A stretch of 64,000 bases of DNA from Chitinophagaceae bacterium (lineage in GTDB: Bacteria > Bacteroidota > Bacteroidia > Chitinophagales > Chitinophagaceae), in the NCBI GenBank assembly GCA_023957755.1, contig JAMLGT010000004.1, forward strand, positions 124,001-188,000, written 5' to 3'. Positions 42,946 to 50,782 of this stretch are shown in pieces. The position numbers and the translations under genes are program-made. The notes beneath the pieces are model-generated. The model was not told where the DNA came from. It searched no databases and saw nothing but the letters and a program-made list of their open reading frames with translations. Position 1 is the stretch's first letter. Every line of letters starts with the position of its first letter.

Positions 42946-44991
42946 TCAGGAGCCTGAAGCTTTGTAATTCTTCAGCGCTTCATCAAGTAAGTTCTTGAAT
43001 TTTTCAACACTGGGATCGTATCCGTAGCCTTCAGGAATCAGCCTTTTTTCGTTAGCATCCAGAAAGAAGTAATAAGGCTGCGTGTTAGCATTATAGGTGG
43101 AAATCTGAAGATCCGTATTTTTTTCGCCAAGGGTTTTCACTGTCTTCTTCAGCGCTTCTGAATAGTATTGATCTTCTTTGGGGATATACACACTGTGGAC
43201 ATCTACATACAAAGAAGCGATAATGAAATCATTTTTCAGGCGCTTCATTATTTCCGGGTCGATCCACACTTTACCTTCCATCTCGCGACAGTTTACACAG
43301 TTTACCCCTGTGAAATCGAGCATTAATGGTTTCTTGAGTTTTCGTGCTACTGCCAGGGCCTCATCGTAATCAAAATAGGTTGTCATTCCATACTTTACCA
43401 CAACGGCAGGTTCGTACATCTTCATCCGTTCGTAGTATTTTTCAGGATGAGGAAGTGCATCTTCGCCCGATGTGCTGCTTTGTGCAACAATACCTCCTGA
43501 GGTGATATTAAAGTCTTGTGTACCCATTGGAGGTACGAAGGCTGAAATCTTTTTCAGCGGAGCTCCCCAGAGGCCGGGAATCATATATAATGCAAACGCG
43601 AAGGAAATGATAGAAAGAAACAATCGCGGTATGCTGATATAGGAAATTCCAAAGTCATTTTTCGGAAGTTCATCGTCATGATGAAATCTCAGTTTGCCCA
43701 GCAGATAAAAGCCGAGAAGCAGGAAGATTACTACCCAGAGTACAATGAACACTTCACGGTCAAGGATTCTCCAACCCATTGCAAGGTCAGCATTGGAGAG
43801 GAACTTAAGTGCCAGTGCTAACTCCAGGAATCCCAGTGTTACTTTCACGGCATTTAACCATCCTCCAGATTTGCCAAGAATATTGAGTTTGCTGGGGAAA
43901 AAGGCGAATAGTGCAAATGGAAGGCCGAGTGCCAGTGAGAAACCAAACATACCCATGAGTGGGCCGAAGTAGCTGCCTCTTGCTGCTAAAACCAAAAGAT
44001 TACCAATAATAGGCCCAGTGCAGGAGAATGAAACGACTACCAGTGTTAAAGCCATAAAGAATATACCCAGGTAACTCGTGGTGCCCGACTTGCTATCTAC
44101 TTTGTTAGCGAATGAACTGGGAAGGGAAATATCGAATGCTCCGAGAAATGAAATCCCGAATACGAGAAAGATTGCAAAGAATACCAGATTGGCAATCCAG
44201 TTGGTAGATAAAACATTCAGAGCATCAGGTCCAAAGATGACTGTAATGAGAAATCCAAGTAGTGTGAAGATGAAAATGATGGATAAGGCATAGCTTATTG
44301 CGTTTCTGATACCCTGCTGCGGAGTAGCACTTCTTTTGGTAAAGAAACTCACTGTAATAGGTATCATAGAATACACGCATGGGGTGATTAATGCGATCAA
44401 TCCACCCAGAAAACCGAGAAGAAATATTTTTAAGGTAGAAAGGCGACCGACATTTCCCACAGTCGTGCTTACCTCATCAGTAGATTCTATGGTAGTGGAG
44501 TTGATGGGAGAGGAAGGCAGGACAAATTCCTGGAATCCCTCTTCTTTTGAAGGAAACTCTTCTCCATCCTTATACATGTAGCTTAAATTTCCTGTAACCA
44601 GAAAGCTGTCAGCCAACAGTGCATGAATAGGTTGATGCCACACAACGGAGTCCGTGAAAAATTGTGTGGGACTTTCAAGGACGGGGTCTGTTTCTTTCTG
44701 TATGTTACCTGTAAAAGTGGGTGCTGCCTTTATTTTGTTCTTTAAGGAAGAGTCGAACTGGATAGAAGAGTAAACCAGGTCTTCTTCACCAGTCTTCAGG
44801 CCAAACAGCCTTATTCCCGGAGCTATCTTAGCGTGTATGTTCAGGTTGACGGTGCTGTCATTGATGCGCTCTGTATCAAACGTGATTTTAACCGGTTCCT
44901 GGTTTTGCGAAAAAAGACTTGTCTGAAAAGAAATTAATGACAGAATTACCAGAGCAGCCGCTCTGAAAAACCTTGACCTGAAATTCATCAA
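42946..44991 (-). CDS. dsbD: Thiol:disulfide interchange protein DsbD
   Basis: A 681-residue membrane protein carrying electrons from cytoplasmic thioredoxin to the periplasm. After a signal peptide, residues ~30-165 form a DsbD-alpha-like domain with no cysteines. The membrane domain (~190-480, about eight helices) has the redox pair Cys205 (ITPCVYSMIP) and Cys324 (SFSCTGP). The C-terminal thioredoxin domain has Cys565-Val-Asn-Cys568. A separate alpha-domain protein with cysteines is encoded 10 bp upstream, and a thioredoxin-like paralogue 55 bp downstream. The cysteine-free alpha domain is unusual for a complete relay. Confidence 0.93.
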   Translation of the reverse strand: MMNFRSRFFRAAALVILSLISFQTSLFSQNQEPVKITFDTERINDSTVNLNIHAKIAPGIRLFGLKTGEEDLVYSSIQFDSSLKNKIKAAPTFTGNIQKETDPVLESPTQFFTDSVVWHQPIHALLADSFLVTGNLSYMYKDGEEFPSKEEGFQEFVLPSSPINSTTIESTDEVSTTVGNVGRLSTLKIFLLGFLGGLIALITPCVYSMIPITVSFFTKRSATPQQGIRNAISYALSIIFIFTLLGFLITVIFGPDALNVLSTNWIANLVFFAIFLVFGISFLGAFDISLPSSFANKVDSKSGTTSYLGIFFMALTLVVVSFSCTGPIIGNLLVLAARGSYFGPLMGMFGFSLALGLPFALFAFFPSKLNILGKSGGWLNAVKVTLGFLELALALKFLSNADLAMGWRILDREVFIVLWVVIFLLLGFYLLGKLRFHHDDELPKNDFGISYISIPRLFLSIISFAFALYMIPGLWGAPLKKISAFVPPMGTQDFNITSGGIVAQSSTSGEDALPHPEKYYERMKMYEPAVVVKYGMTTYFDYDEALAVARKLKKPLMLDFTGVNCVNCREMEGKVWIDPEIMKRLKNDFIIASLYVDVHSVYIPKEDQYYSEALKKTVKTLGEKNTDLQISTYNANTQPYYFFLDANEKRLIPEGYGYDPSVEKFKNLLDEALKNYKASGS

Positions 44992-45001
44992 TAGTTAGTT
45001 T

Positions 45002-45457
45002 TTATTTAAGTGCTACAGTCAGTTTGTGTGTGGATGGTGGAAGGCATTGGTGATCATCGCATACCATAAATTGTACTGCCACATCGATTGAGGTCTTTAC
45101 GTTTGCCTTTGTCTTGACTACTTGCGAAAACTGAACCCTGTTGGAATATTGTTTTACGTCCACACCAAAAAGAGGTTCAAAACGCTGTTCAAGCTTACCG
45201 ATCTCTTTTGTAGCTCCTTCAGTAGTAACTAATGGACTCTTTGTAAACGTAACCTTGGTAGGGATAGGGCCACCTGAAGGTGTAGATTGAGAGTACATGT
45301 GCCAGCCGTCTTCAATATTTGCAGTTAAAACTATTTCGTAAGTCTTGTCAGCAATTTTCTTTACGTTACTGTTCCAGGAGACAGGATTCTTTACCATCTG
45401 AGCAAGAAGAGCATTAGCGCTGAAAACCATTAATGCAACAAAGAATAGCTTTTTCAT
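45002..45457 (-). CDS. Stand-alone DsbD-alpha-like thiol protein
   Basis: A 151-residue exported protein (signal peptide ending LLAQ). It matches the N-terminal alpha domain of DsbD: KIADKTYEIVLTANIEDGWH, YSQSTPSGGPIPTKVTF, and at the end the redox pair Cys133/Cys138 in FMVCDDHQCLPPS. It thus has the cysteine pair that the fused alpha domain of the next gene lacks. It lies 10 bp upstream of dsbD as first gene of the operon, with a -7 box at 45487. It probably accepts electrons from DsbD and passes them to periplasmic substrates. Confidence 0.85.
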   Translation of the reverse strand: MKKLFFVALMVFSANALLAQMVKNPVSWNSNVKKIADKTYEIVLTANIEDGWHMYSQSTPSGGPIPTKVTFTKSPLVTTEGATKEIGKLEQRFEPLFGVDVKQYSNRVQFSQVVKTKANVKTSIDVAVQFMVCDDHQCLPPSTHKLTVALK

Positions 45458-45486
45458 TATTTATTTTTTTGATTGTTGAACGATTG

Positions 45487-45494
45487 CAAATTTA
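45487..45494 (-). promoter_or_regulatory. -7 box (TAAATTTG) for the Dsb operon
   Basis: The minus-strand match to TAnnTTTG ends 29 nt before the ATG at 45457. An inverted repeat TCAGTTG / CAACTGA lies about 55 bp further upstream at 45541-45568 and might bind a regulator. Confidence 0.45.
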
Positions 45495-45722
45495 CTTTAT
45501 AAATACCGATTGAACACTAATTAATAACTAAAGTTGACAATCAGTTGCATCATATTTGGTACAACTGACAAATACATGACGCACCAGCGTGGGGAAAAGA
45601 CCCATCGAATAATTTATTTCAGATTTTCTTAACAGATTAATATGGGGCTAAATATTTCCGATATTACAACTTTCTCGTTCATGTACAATTTTTTATATGA
45701 TTAAATCTTTCTACTTTTCACT

Positions 45723-46079
45723 ATGGCCCGTCACATATCTACAGGAAAGTTGGGAGAGCATCTGGCTGTCGAATTTCTCAATAAAAAGGGGTTTACCATT
45801 CTGCACCGAAATTGGAGGTACAAGCATTGGGAGGTGGATATTATTGCATCTCTTCAGGATGTGGTGCATTTTGTGGAGGTAAAAACCAGAAGAACTAAAA
45901 AGTATGGCTATCCTGAAGAAGGAGTAAGCAGGAAGAAACTACTCAATGTGATGGCCGCAGCAGAAGAATTCCAGTACCAGCATCCTGAATGGAAGAAGAT
46001 TCAGTTTGACATCCTATCTATTTTTATTGATTCAGAAGATAAAGAAGCGTATTTATTTATTGAGGATGTATATGTATAG
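45723..46079 (+). CDS. yraN: YraN (UPF0102) family nuclease-like protein
   Basis: A 118-residue cytoplasmic protein of the YraN/UPF0102 family, which has a restriction-endonuclease-like fold. Motifs visible are GKLGEHLAVEFLNKKG, RNWRYKHWEVDIIA and VVHFVEVKTRR, i.e. the E...D...ExK nuclease arrangement. Length is typical. The family's role is not well defined; DNA repair or Holliday junction processing has been suggested. A one-mismatch promoter box (TACTTTTC) ends 3 nt before the start, so the message may be leaderless. The gene stands alone. Confidence 0.92.
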   Translation: MARHISTGKLGEHLAVEFLNKKGFTILHRNWRYKHWEVDIIASLQDVVHFVEVKTRRTKKYGYPEEGVSRKKLLNVMAAAEEFQYQHPEWKKIQFDILSIFIDSEDKEAYLFIEDVYV

Positions 46080-46141
46080 ACGCTTTGTGTAAGGCCTGAT
46101 TCGGATGCCGGGCAGAAAAACAGGAAGTTGATTACTGACAG

Positions 46142-47269
46142 TTACAATATGCTTTTCAACACTTCGATAGTCCTGTCTGCTTCTTCAATCGTATTGTATC
46201 TGCTGAACGAAAAGCGCACCGTGACCTGATCAGAGCCCGGATGCAGTGCCTGAATGACATGGCTACCGGTTTGCGCGCCGGATGAGCAGGCACTTCCACC
46301 ACTCACACAAATATTATGAATGTCAAGGTTGAACAGCAACATTTCAGAATGTTCGGTTTTGGGAAACCCTATGCTCAGGATGTTTATGAGTGATTCCTGC
46401 TCCAGGGGGGTGTTGAAAGTGATATCCGGAAATTCATGGCGTAACCGGTTGGCAAAATGATTTCTGAGCTGGCTTATTTGTGCTACTGTCCTTTCGCGTT
46501 CTGCAACTGCAAGTTCCAGCGCTTTTGCAAATCCTATGATACCATAGATGTTTTCCGTACCGGCTCTCATATTCCTTTCCTGGCCACCACCGTGTATAAA
46601 AGGCTCCATTTTCAGATTATGGTCTGCATATAAAAGCCCTGTGCCTTTAGGACCGTGAAACTTGTGGCAGGTAGCACTCAGAAAATGGGTTCGAAGTTTT
46701 CTTACGTCAACGGGGTAGTGCGCGAGGGTCTGTACAATATCGGAGTGAAATACGGCATTGTATCTTTCACAGAGTAAGCCCACCACTTCGATGTCGGTTA
46801 CAAATCCCGTTTCATTATTTCCGTGCATTAGGGTGACTACACATCGGCCTGTGCTCTCTTGCAATAGTTTCTCAAGATCATTCAGGTCGATGCTGCCGTG
46901 GTTATCCAGTCTGACATATCTTACGGTTGCCTTACCCGAATTCTGAAGATAGTCTGCTGTGTGCAGTGTGGCGTGATGCTCTATTGGTGAAGTGATGATC
47001 GTCTTGCAACCGAGGCCTTCCACTGCTGCGTGCAGGGCGGTGTTTGTACTCTCTGTACCACCACTGGTGAAAATGATATCAGAAGGCCTTGCACTAATAA
47101 TTGAGGCTACTGATTTCCTGGCATTTTCAATGGCAAGCCTTACCTCCCGGCCGTAGCTGTGTATGGACGATGGGTTTCCAAACTTTTCCATGAAATACGG
47201 TTTCATGGCTTCAAAGACTTCAGGTGCTAAAGCCGTTGTGGCTGCATTGTCAAAATAAATTCTCTCCAT
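46142..47269 (-). CDS. Cysteine desulfurase (NifS/IscS-like)
   Basis: A PLP enzyme that removes sulfur from cysteine for Fe-S clusters and thio-modification. I use the ATG at 47269, giving MERIYFDNAATT, the usual start; a GTG at 47296 overlapping the glmM stop would add nine residues. The PLP-binding lysine is in SATCHKFHGPKGTG, and the active cysteine is in VSGGSACSSGAQ. IIFTSGGTESTNTA contacts the cofactor. No iscU, sufE or iscA is nearby. It lies directly behind glmM (24 bp), probably as one transcript. Length 375 residues, normal. Confidence 0.93.
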   Translation of the reverse strand: MERIYFDNAATTALAPEVFEAMKPYFMEKFGNPSSIHSYGREVRLAIENARKSVASIISARPSDIIFTSGGTESTNTALHAAVEGLGCKTIITSPIEHHATLHTADYLQNSGKATVRYVRLDNHGSIDLNDLEKLLQESTGRCVVTLMHGNNETGFVTDIEVVGLLCERYNAVFHSDIVQTLAHYPVDVRKLRTHFLSATCHKFHGPKGTGLLYADHNLKMEPFIHGGGQERNMRAGTENIYGIIGFAKALELAVAERERTVAQISQLRNHFANRLRHEFPDITFNTPLEQESLINILSIGFPKTEHSEMLLFNLDIHNICVSGGSACSSGAQTGSHVIQALHPGSDQVTVRFSFSRYNTIEEADRTIEVLKSIL

Positions 47270-47292
47270 GTGTGATTGTGCTTTCTGTTCAA

Positions 47293-48678
47293 TCACTGTG
47301 TGCTGATCTCGTGAATGTCCCGAATGATTCTGTTGGCAATATTTTCAGCAGTAGTTTGAAAAGAACTTTCTGAATAAATCCTCAGAATCGGTTCTGTGTT
47401 ACTTGCACGAACATGTACCCAGTCATCACCAAACTCAATTTTCAATCCATCTTCAGTATTGACAGGATTATTTTTATATTTTTCAGTCAATTTGCTAAGG
47501 AGCACTTTCACATCGGTAGCAGGATTGAGCTCAGCTTTATTTTTTGAAATGTAATAGTCAGGATATTGTGCACGTAACTGACTCATACTTTTTCCGGTTC
47601 TGGCCAGATGAGTCAGAAAAAGTCCTATACCTATCAGCGCATCGCGGCCATAATGAAAGTCAGGTACGATAATTCCCCCGTTGCCTTCCCCGCCGATTAC
47701 AGCATTCACTTCTTTCATCTTCTTCACCACATTTACCTCTCCGACTGCGCTGGGATAGTAGGTGCCGCCTTTGCTGAGAGTAAGCTCCTTCAGGCTTTTT
47801 GTGGAAGACATATTACTTACTGTATTCCCTTTTCTTTGAGAAAGCATATAATCGGCTACCGCCACCAGCGTATATTCTTCTCCAAACAATTTGCCATCTT
47901 CGTTTACAAAGCAAAGCCTGTCCACATCGGGATCTACAGCGATTCCAAGATGCGCCTTCCGGCTCACCACCTCCTTGCTTAATTCTGTGAGGTGCTGAGG
48001 CAGCGGTTCGGGGTTGTGTGCAAAGTTGCCTGTTATGTCTTCATTTATTACGTGGATATTGGCCACTCCCAGGGCTTTAAGCAGTTCGGGAACATATAGC
48101 GCTCCTGAACTATTAATACCATCCACAACAATATTAAAGTTCTTCCCTGCAATGGCCTCTTTATCAACAAGAGGGTAGTGTAGTATGGCCTCTATGTGTT
48201 TTTGAAGATATGAACTATCTGAAGTGTACTTGCCCAATTGATCTACTGGTGCAAAAACGAACTCTTCTTTCATAGCAATATCGAGGATAGCCTGTCCTGC
48301 CTCCGCATCGATAAACTCGCCTTTGTCGTTCAGCAACTTCAGTGCATTCCATTCTTTAGGATTATGGCTTGCGGTAAGAATTATCCCTCCGTCAGCCTTT
48401 TCAGATGTTACTGCGATTTCTACAGTGGGGGTGGTGGTGATTCCCAGATCTACTACATTGAAACCCATAGAAATAAGAGTCTGTGCACATAATTTACTCA
48501 CCATGTTCCCGCTCATTCGGCCATCACGGCCAATCACAATCTTTTTCAACTTTGAGTGTGGCAGCATGAAGGTAGCGTATGCCGCTGTGAATTTTACAAC
48601 ATCTAATGGTGTCAGATTCTCGCCGGGTATATTTCCAATTGTGCCCCGGATACCTGAAATACTTTTTATAAGCGCCAC
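47293..48678 (-). CDS. glmM: Phosphoglucosamine mutase (phosphohexomutase)
   Basis: A member of the alpha-D-phosphohexomutase family. GIILTASHNPKEWNALK contains the catalytic Ser, DPDVDRLCFV binds the metal, GEGNGGIIVPDF contacts the sugar, and RASNTEPILRIY the phosphate. The GlmM type converts glucosamine-6-phosphate to glucosamine-1-phosphate for peptidoglycan and LPS. I choose the GTG at 48678 (VALIKSISGIRGTIG) because the TTG at 48705 lies inside the promoter's -7 box; 461 residues result. A cysteine desulfurase follows closely. A phosphomannomutase role cannot be excluded by eye. Confidence 0.85.
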   Translation of the reverse strand: MALIKSISGIRGTIGNIPGENLTPLDVVKFTAAYATFMLPHSKLKKIVIGRDGRMSGNMVSKLCAQTLISMGFNVVDLGITTTPTVEIAVTSEKADGGIILTASHNPKEWNALKLLNDKGEFIDAEAGQAILDIAMKEEFVFAPVDQLGKYTSDSSYLQKHIEAILHYPLVDKEAIAGKNFNIVVDGINSSGALYVPELLKALGVANIHVINEDITGNFAHNPEPLPQHLTELSKEVVSRKAHLGIAVDPDVDRLCFVNEDGKLFGEEYTLVAVADYMLSQRKGNTVSNMSSTKSLKELTLSKGGTYYPSAVGEVNVVKKMKEVNAVIGGEGNGGIIVPDFHYGRDALIGIGLFLTHLARTGKSMSQLRAQYPDYYISKNKAELNPATDVKVLLSKLTEKYKNNPVNTEDGLKIEFGDDWVHVRASNTEPILRIYSESSFQTTAENIANRIIRDIHEISTQ

Positions 48679-48702
48679 GAAAGATTCCTTTTTGGTAAGC
48701 GA

Positions 48703-48710
48703 CAAAGGTA
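48703..48710 (-). promoter_or_regulatory. -7 box (TACCTTTG) for glmM
   Basis: An exact TAnnTTTG on the minus strand. It overlaps the TTG that would extend the frame to 48705 and so argues for the GTG start at 48678, with a leader of about 20 nt. Confidence 0.55.
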
Positions 48711-48723
48711 AATAATCAGAAGC

Positions 48724-48867
48724 CTATCTGGTCCTGTGATTTTGAAATCCTGTGTTTTTTGCACTTTTTTTAAGGTTGTAACCGGCAGTCAGAGCTAGTG
48801 ATTCATTAAAATTATTGGTGATTCCGATATGAAAATATTTATTTTCTTTTTTACCTTTTGAGACGTT
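48724..48867 (-). pseudogene. Possible remnant of an outer-membrane barrel C-terminus
   Basis: On the minus strand, 47 codons are open without a start codon. They include FHIGITNNFNESLALTAGYN followed by LKK, which alternates like the last strands of a small outer-membrane barrel. It lies directly upstream of the glmM promoter. It may be a decayed gene tail or chance; no family is named. Confidence 0.2.
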
Positions 48868-48922
48868 TTACGTTCATATTAGTCGCGAGAGTGATGTAAG
48901 CGATGTGGGCATAGGCCGATGT

Positions 48923-50728
48923 CTAATCCAGTTTGATTCCAATTTTTTTCATCAGGATAGAGGCGTTCATACTTTTACAAACCCCCTCTTTCAGTTTGTA
49001 GTCAAAGTATAATTCTTCACCGCTCACCTGCACATCAAAGTGATAATTGTCGATATGTTCCCGATAGGTATCCTTCATAGCAGCCAGTTCCAGGTCGTGA
49101 GTGGCTATAATTGCCACTGATTGTTTTTCGATCAACTGGCGGATCAGTGCTTTGGATCCTGTGTGCCTGTCGGTAGAGTTGGTGCCCCGGAGTATCTCGT
49201 CGAGGAGGATGAAGACTTTCTCTCCCTGATTTACCCTGTCGATGATTGCTTTGAGTTTTTTTAGCTCCGCATAAAATGTGGAGGTGCTTTCCTGAAGGTT
49301 ATCCTCGATACGCATGCTACTGATAATTGCCACCCCGGATAACTGAAATTCTGTAGCACACACCGGAGCTCCGCAAAATGCCAATACACAATTCACTCCC
49401 ACACTCCTCAGGTAAGTGCTTTTTCCTGCCATGTTGGAGCCCGTTACCAGCATGATTTTTCCTTGTGAGGGTATGTCAATATTGTTTGCTACCCGCTTTT
49501 CGGCTGTAATGAGTGGGTGGCCTACTGAAGTACCTTTGATTGAAAAATAGCCTTCTGAAATAAGTGGAAATACGTAATTCGGATTATTAAATGAGAATAT
49601 AGCCAGGCTATTGAGTGCTTCAAATGCGGCCATAGTGTCCACCCAATTTGGGAAGAAATTTTTCCATTGTGTTTTCCATTTTTCAAGGCTTATTACCTGC
49701 TGAAGATCCCACAGCAGAAGGAGGTTTAGAGGTAATGAGATCATCAGGTTATATCGCATATCGAGCCGGTCCATCTGTCTGCCTAATTTTCTGATTGCAG
49801 CAGCAGCCTGAATCTGATTTTGCCCCAGGTGCGATTGTAATGAGCTGAGCAGCGGATTACCAAAACTCTTTTGTTCAATTAACTTTATCGTTTCCGATAG
49901 TGATTTCAGTTGCTTGTTGATATCTGAGAGTTGATTATGTATGGGTGTAACGATCTTGTTGAATTGCCATACGATAATTGCGGATAGAAGCAGGGCAGCG
50001 TAAAACAGGGATTCACTTGCTTTCCCTGCGATAAAGAGTGCTGTGATGGTGAGAACCGTAGCTGGAACAAGGAACCGGATTCCTGTTATAAAAAGATTGT
50101 TTGAAAGGGGGGAGGGCTGGCCGAACCATTGCTCGAGCCTGGCCTTTGACTGGTTGGTGAATTTATGGAGGCTGGCGGTCGTCTGAAAGGTTTTAAGCCA
50201 TTCGTTCTCTCTTGCTAACTCCTTTACGGCTTCTTGTCGTTTATGGATAATTTCGGTTGATTCACGGGCTTTGAAGTAACCTGCCAGGGTATCGCTTCCC
50301 GGCTCAGTATTAGTTCGGTTGATGTATTGAAACAGTGATCCTTTCCCAAATATGTCAAGGTCAGATGTGTATGGGTGCGTCTTATCTATATATTGACTGC
50401 CATCTTCAAATACAAATTCACCTTTGAGTGCCTTCAGTTCATCTTCATAATGGTTAAGAAGCTTTTTGTGAAATCTGATCGATTCGTGATTGGAGAGGTC
50501 GGCATATACAAGCCTTATAAATATAAAAAGCAAAATTGCGGAGGCTATAAAAACGTATAACACTCCTGCTTGCCATAGCAAATAAAACGACAGAAGTATT
50601 GCCAGTATGGATCCTAACCTTAACCAGGCAAATGCAGATTTCTTATTACTAAGGCGGTTGATTACACTAGTTACATCTTTTATTTTTTGCTGATAATAAT
50701 TCTCAACTTCGGTTGCCTGTGTGTCCAT
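48923..50728 (-). CDS. Membrane-anchored MutS-family ATPase
   Basis: A 601-residue protein. Two hydrophobic hairpins, at about residues 34-75 and 212-258, indicate four membrane helices. The C-terminal MutS ATPase domain has Walker A GSNMAGKST at 430-438, Walker B VFILLDEIL at 505-513, and RGTNSTDRH and ATHDLELA motifs. There is no mismatch-recognition domain (no Phe-x-Glu wedge region) and no Smr domain. Bacteroidota carry such proteins beside true MutS; the function is unknown. It is not expected to do canonical repair. It lies 54 bp after tamB and may be co-transcribed. Confidence 0.88.
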   Translation of the reverse strand: MDTQATEVENYYQQKIKDVTSVINRLSNKKSAFAWLRLGSILAILLSFYLLWQAGVLYVFIASAILLFIFIRLVYADLSNHESIRFHKKLLNHYEDELKALKGEFVFEDGSQYIDKTHPYTSDLDIFGKGSLFQYINRTNTEPGSDTLAGYFKARESTEIIHKRQEAVKELARENEWLKTFQTTASLHKFTNQSKARLEQWFGQPSPLSNNLFITGIRFLVPATVLTITALFIAGKASESLFYAALLLSAIIVWQFNKIVTPIHNQLSDINKQLKSLSETIKLIEQKSFGNPLLSSLQSHLGQNQIQAAAAIRKLGRQMDRLDMRYNLMISLPLNLLLLWDLQQVISLEKWKTQWKNFFPNWVDTMAAFEALNSLAIFSFNNPNYVFPLISEGYFSIKGTSVGHPLITAEKRVANNIDIPSQGKIMLVTGSNMAGKSTYLRSVGVNCVLAFCGAPVCATEFQLSGVAIISSMRIEDNLQESTSTFYAELKKLKAIIDRVNQGEKVFILLDEILRGTNSTDRHTGSKALIRQLIEKQSVAIIATHDLELAAMKDTYREHIDNYHFDVQVSGEELYFDYKLKEGVCKSMNASILMKKIGIKLD

Positions 50729-50782
50729 TGAAGAGTGGGTCGTATTCGTTTTGTGGATCTCCTGGAAAGATGTAAAGATAGT

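Noticed and set aside
45697-45882. Plus-strand open frame overlapping yraN
   Set aside because: It is a shadow of yraN in another frame without a recognisable product.
47270-47296. GTG start of cysteine desulfurase at 47296
   Set aside because: The ATG at 47269 gives the family's normal N-terminus, and the extra residues have no match to the family pattern.
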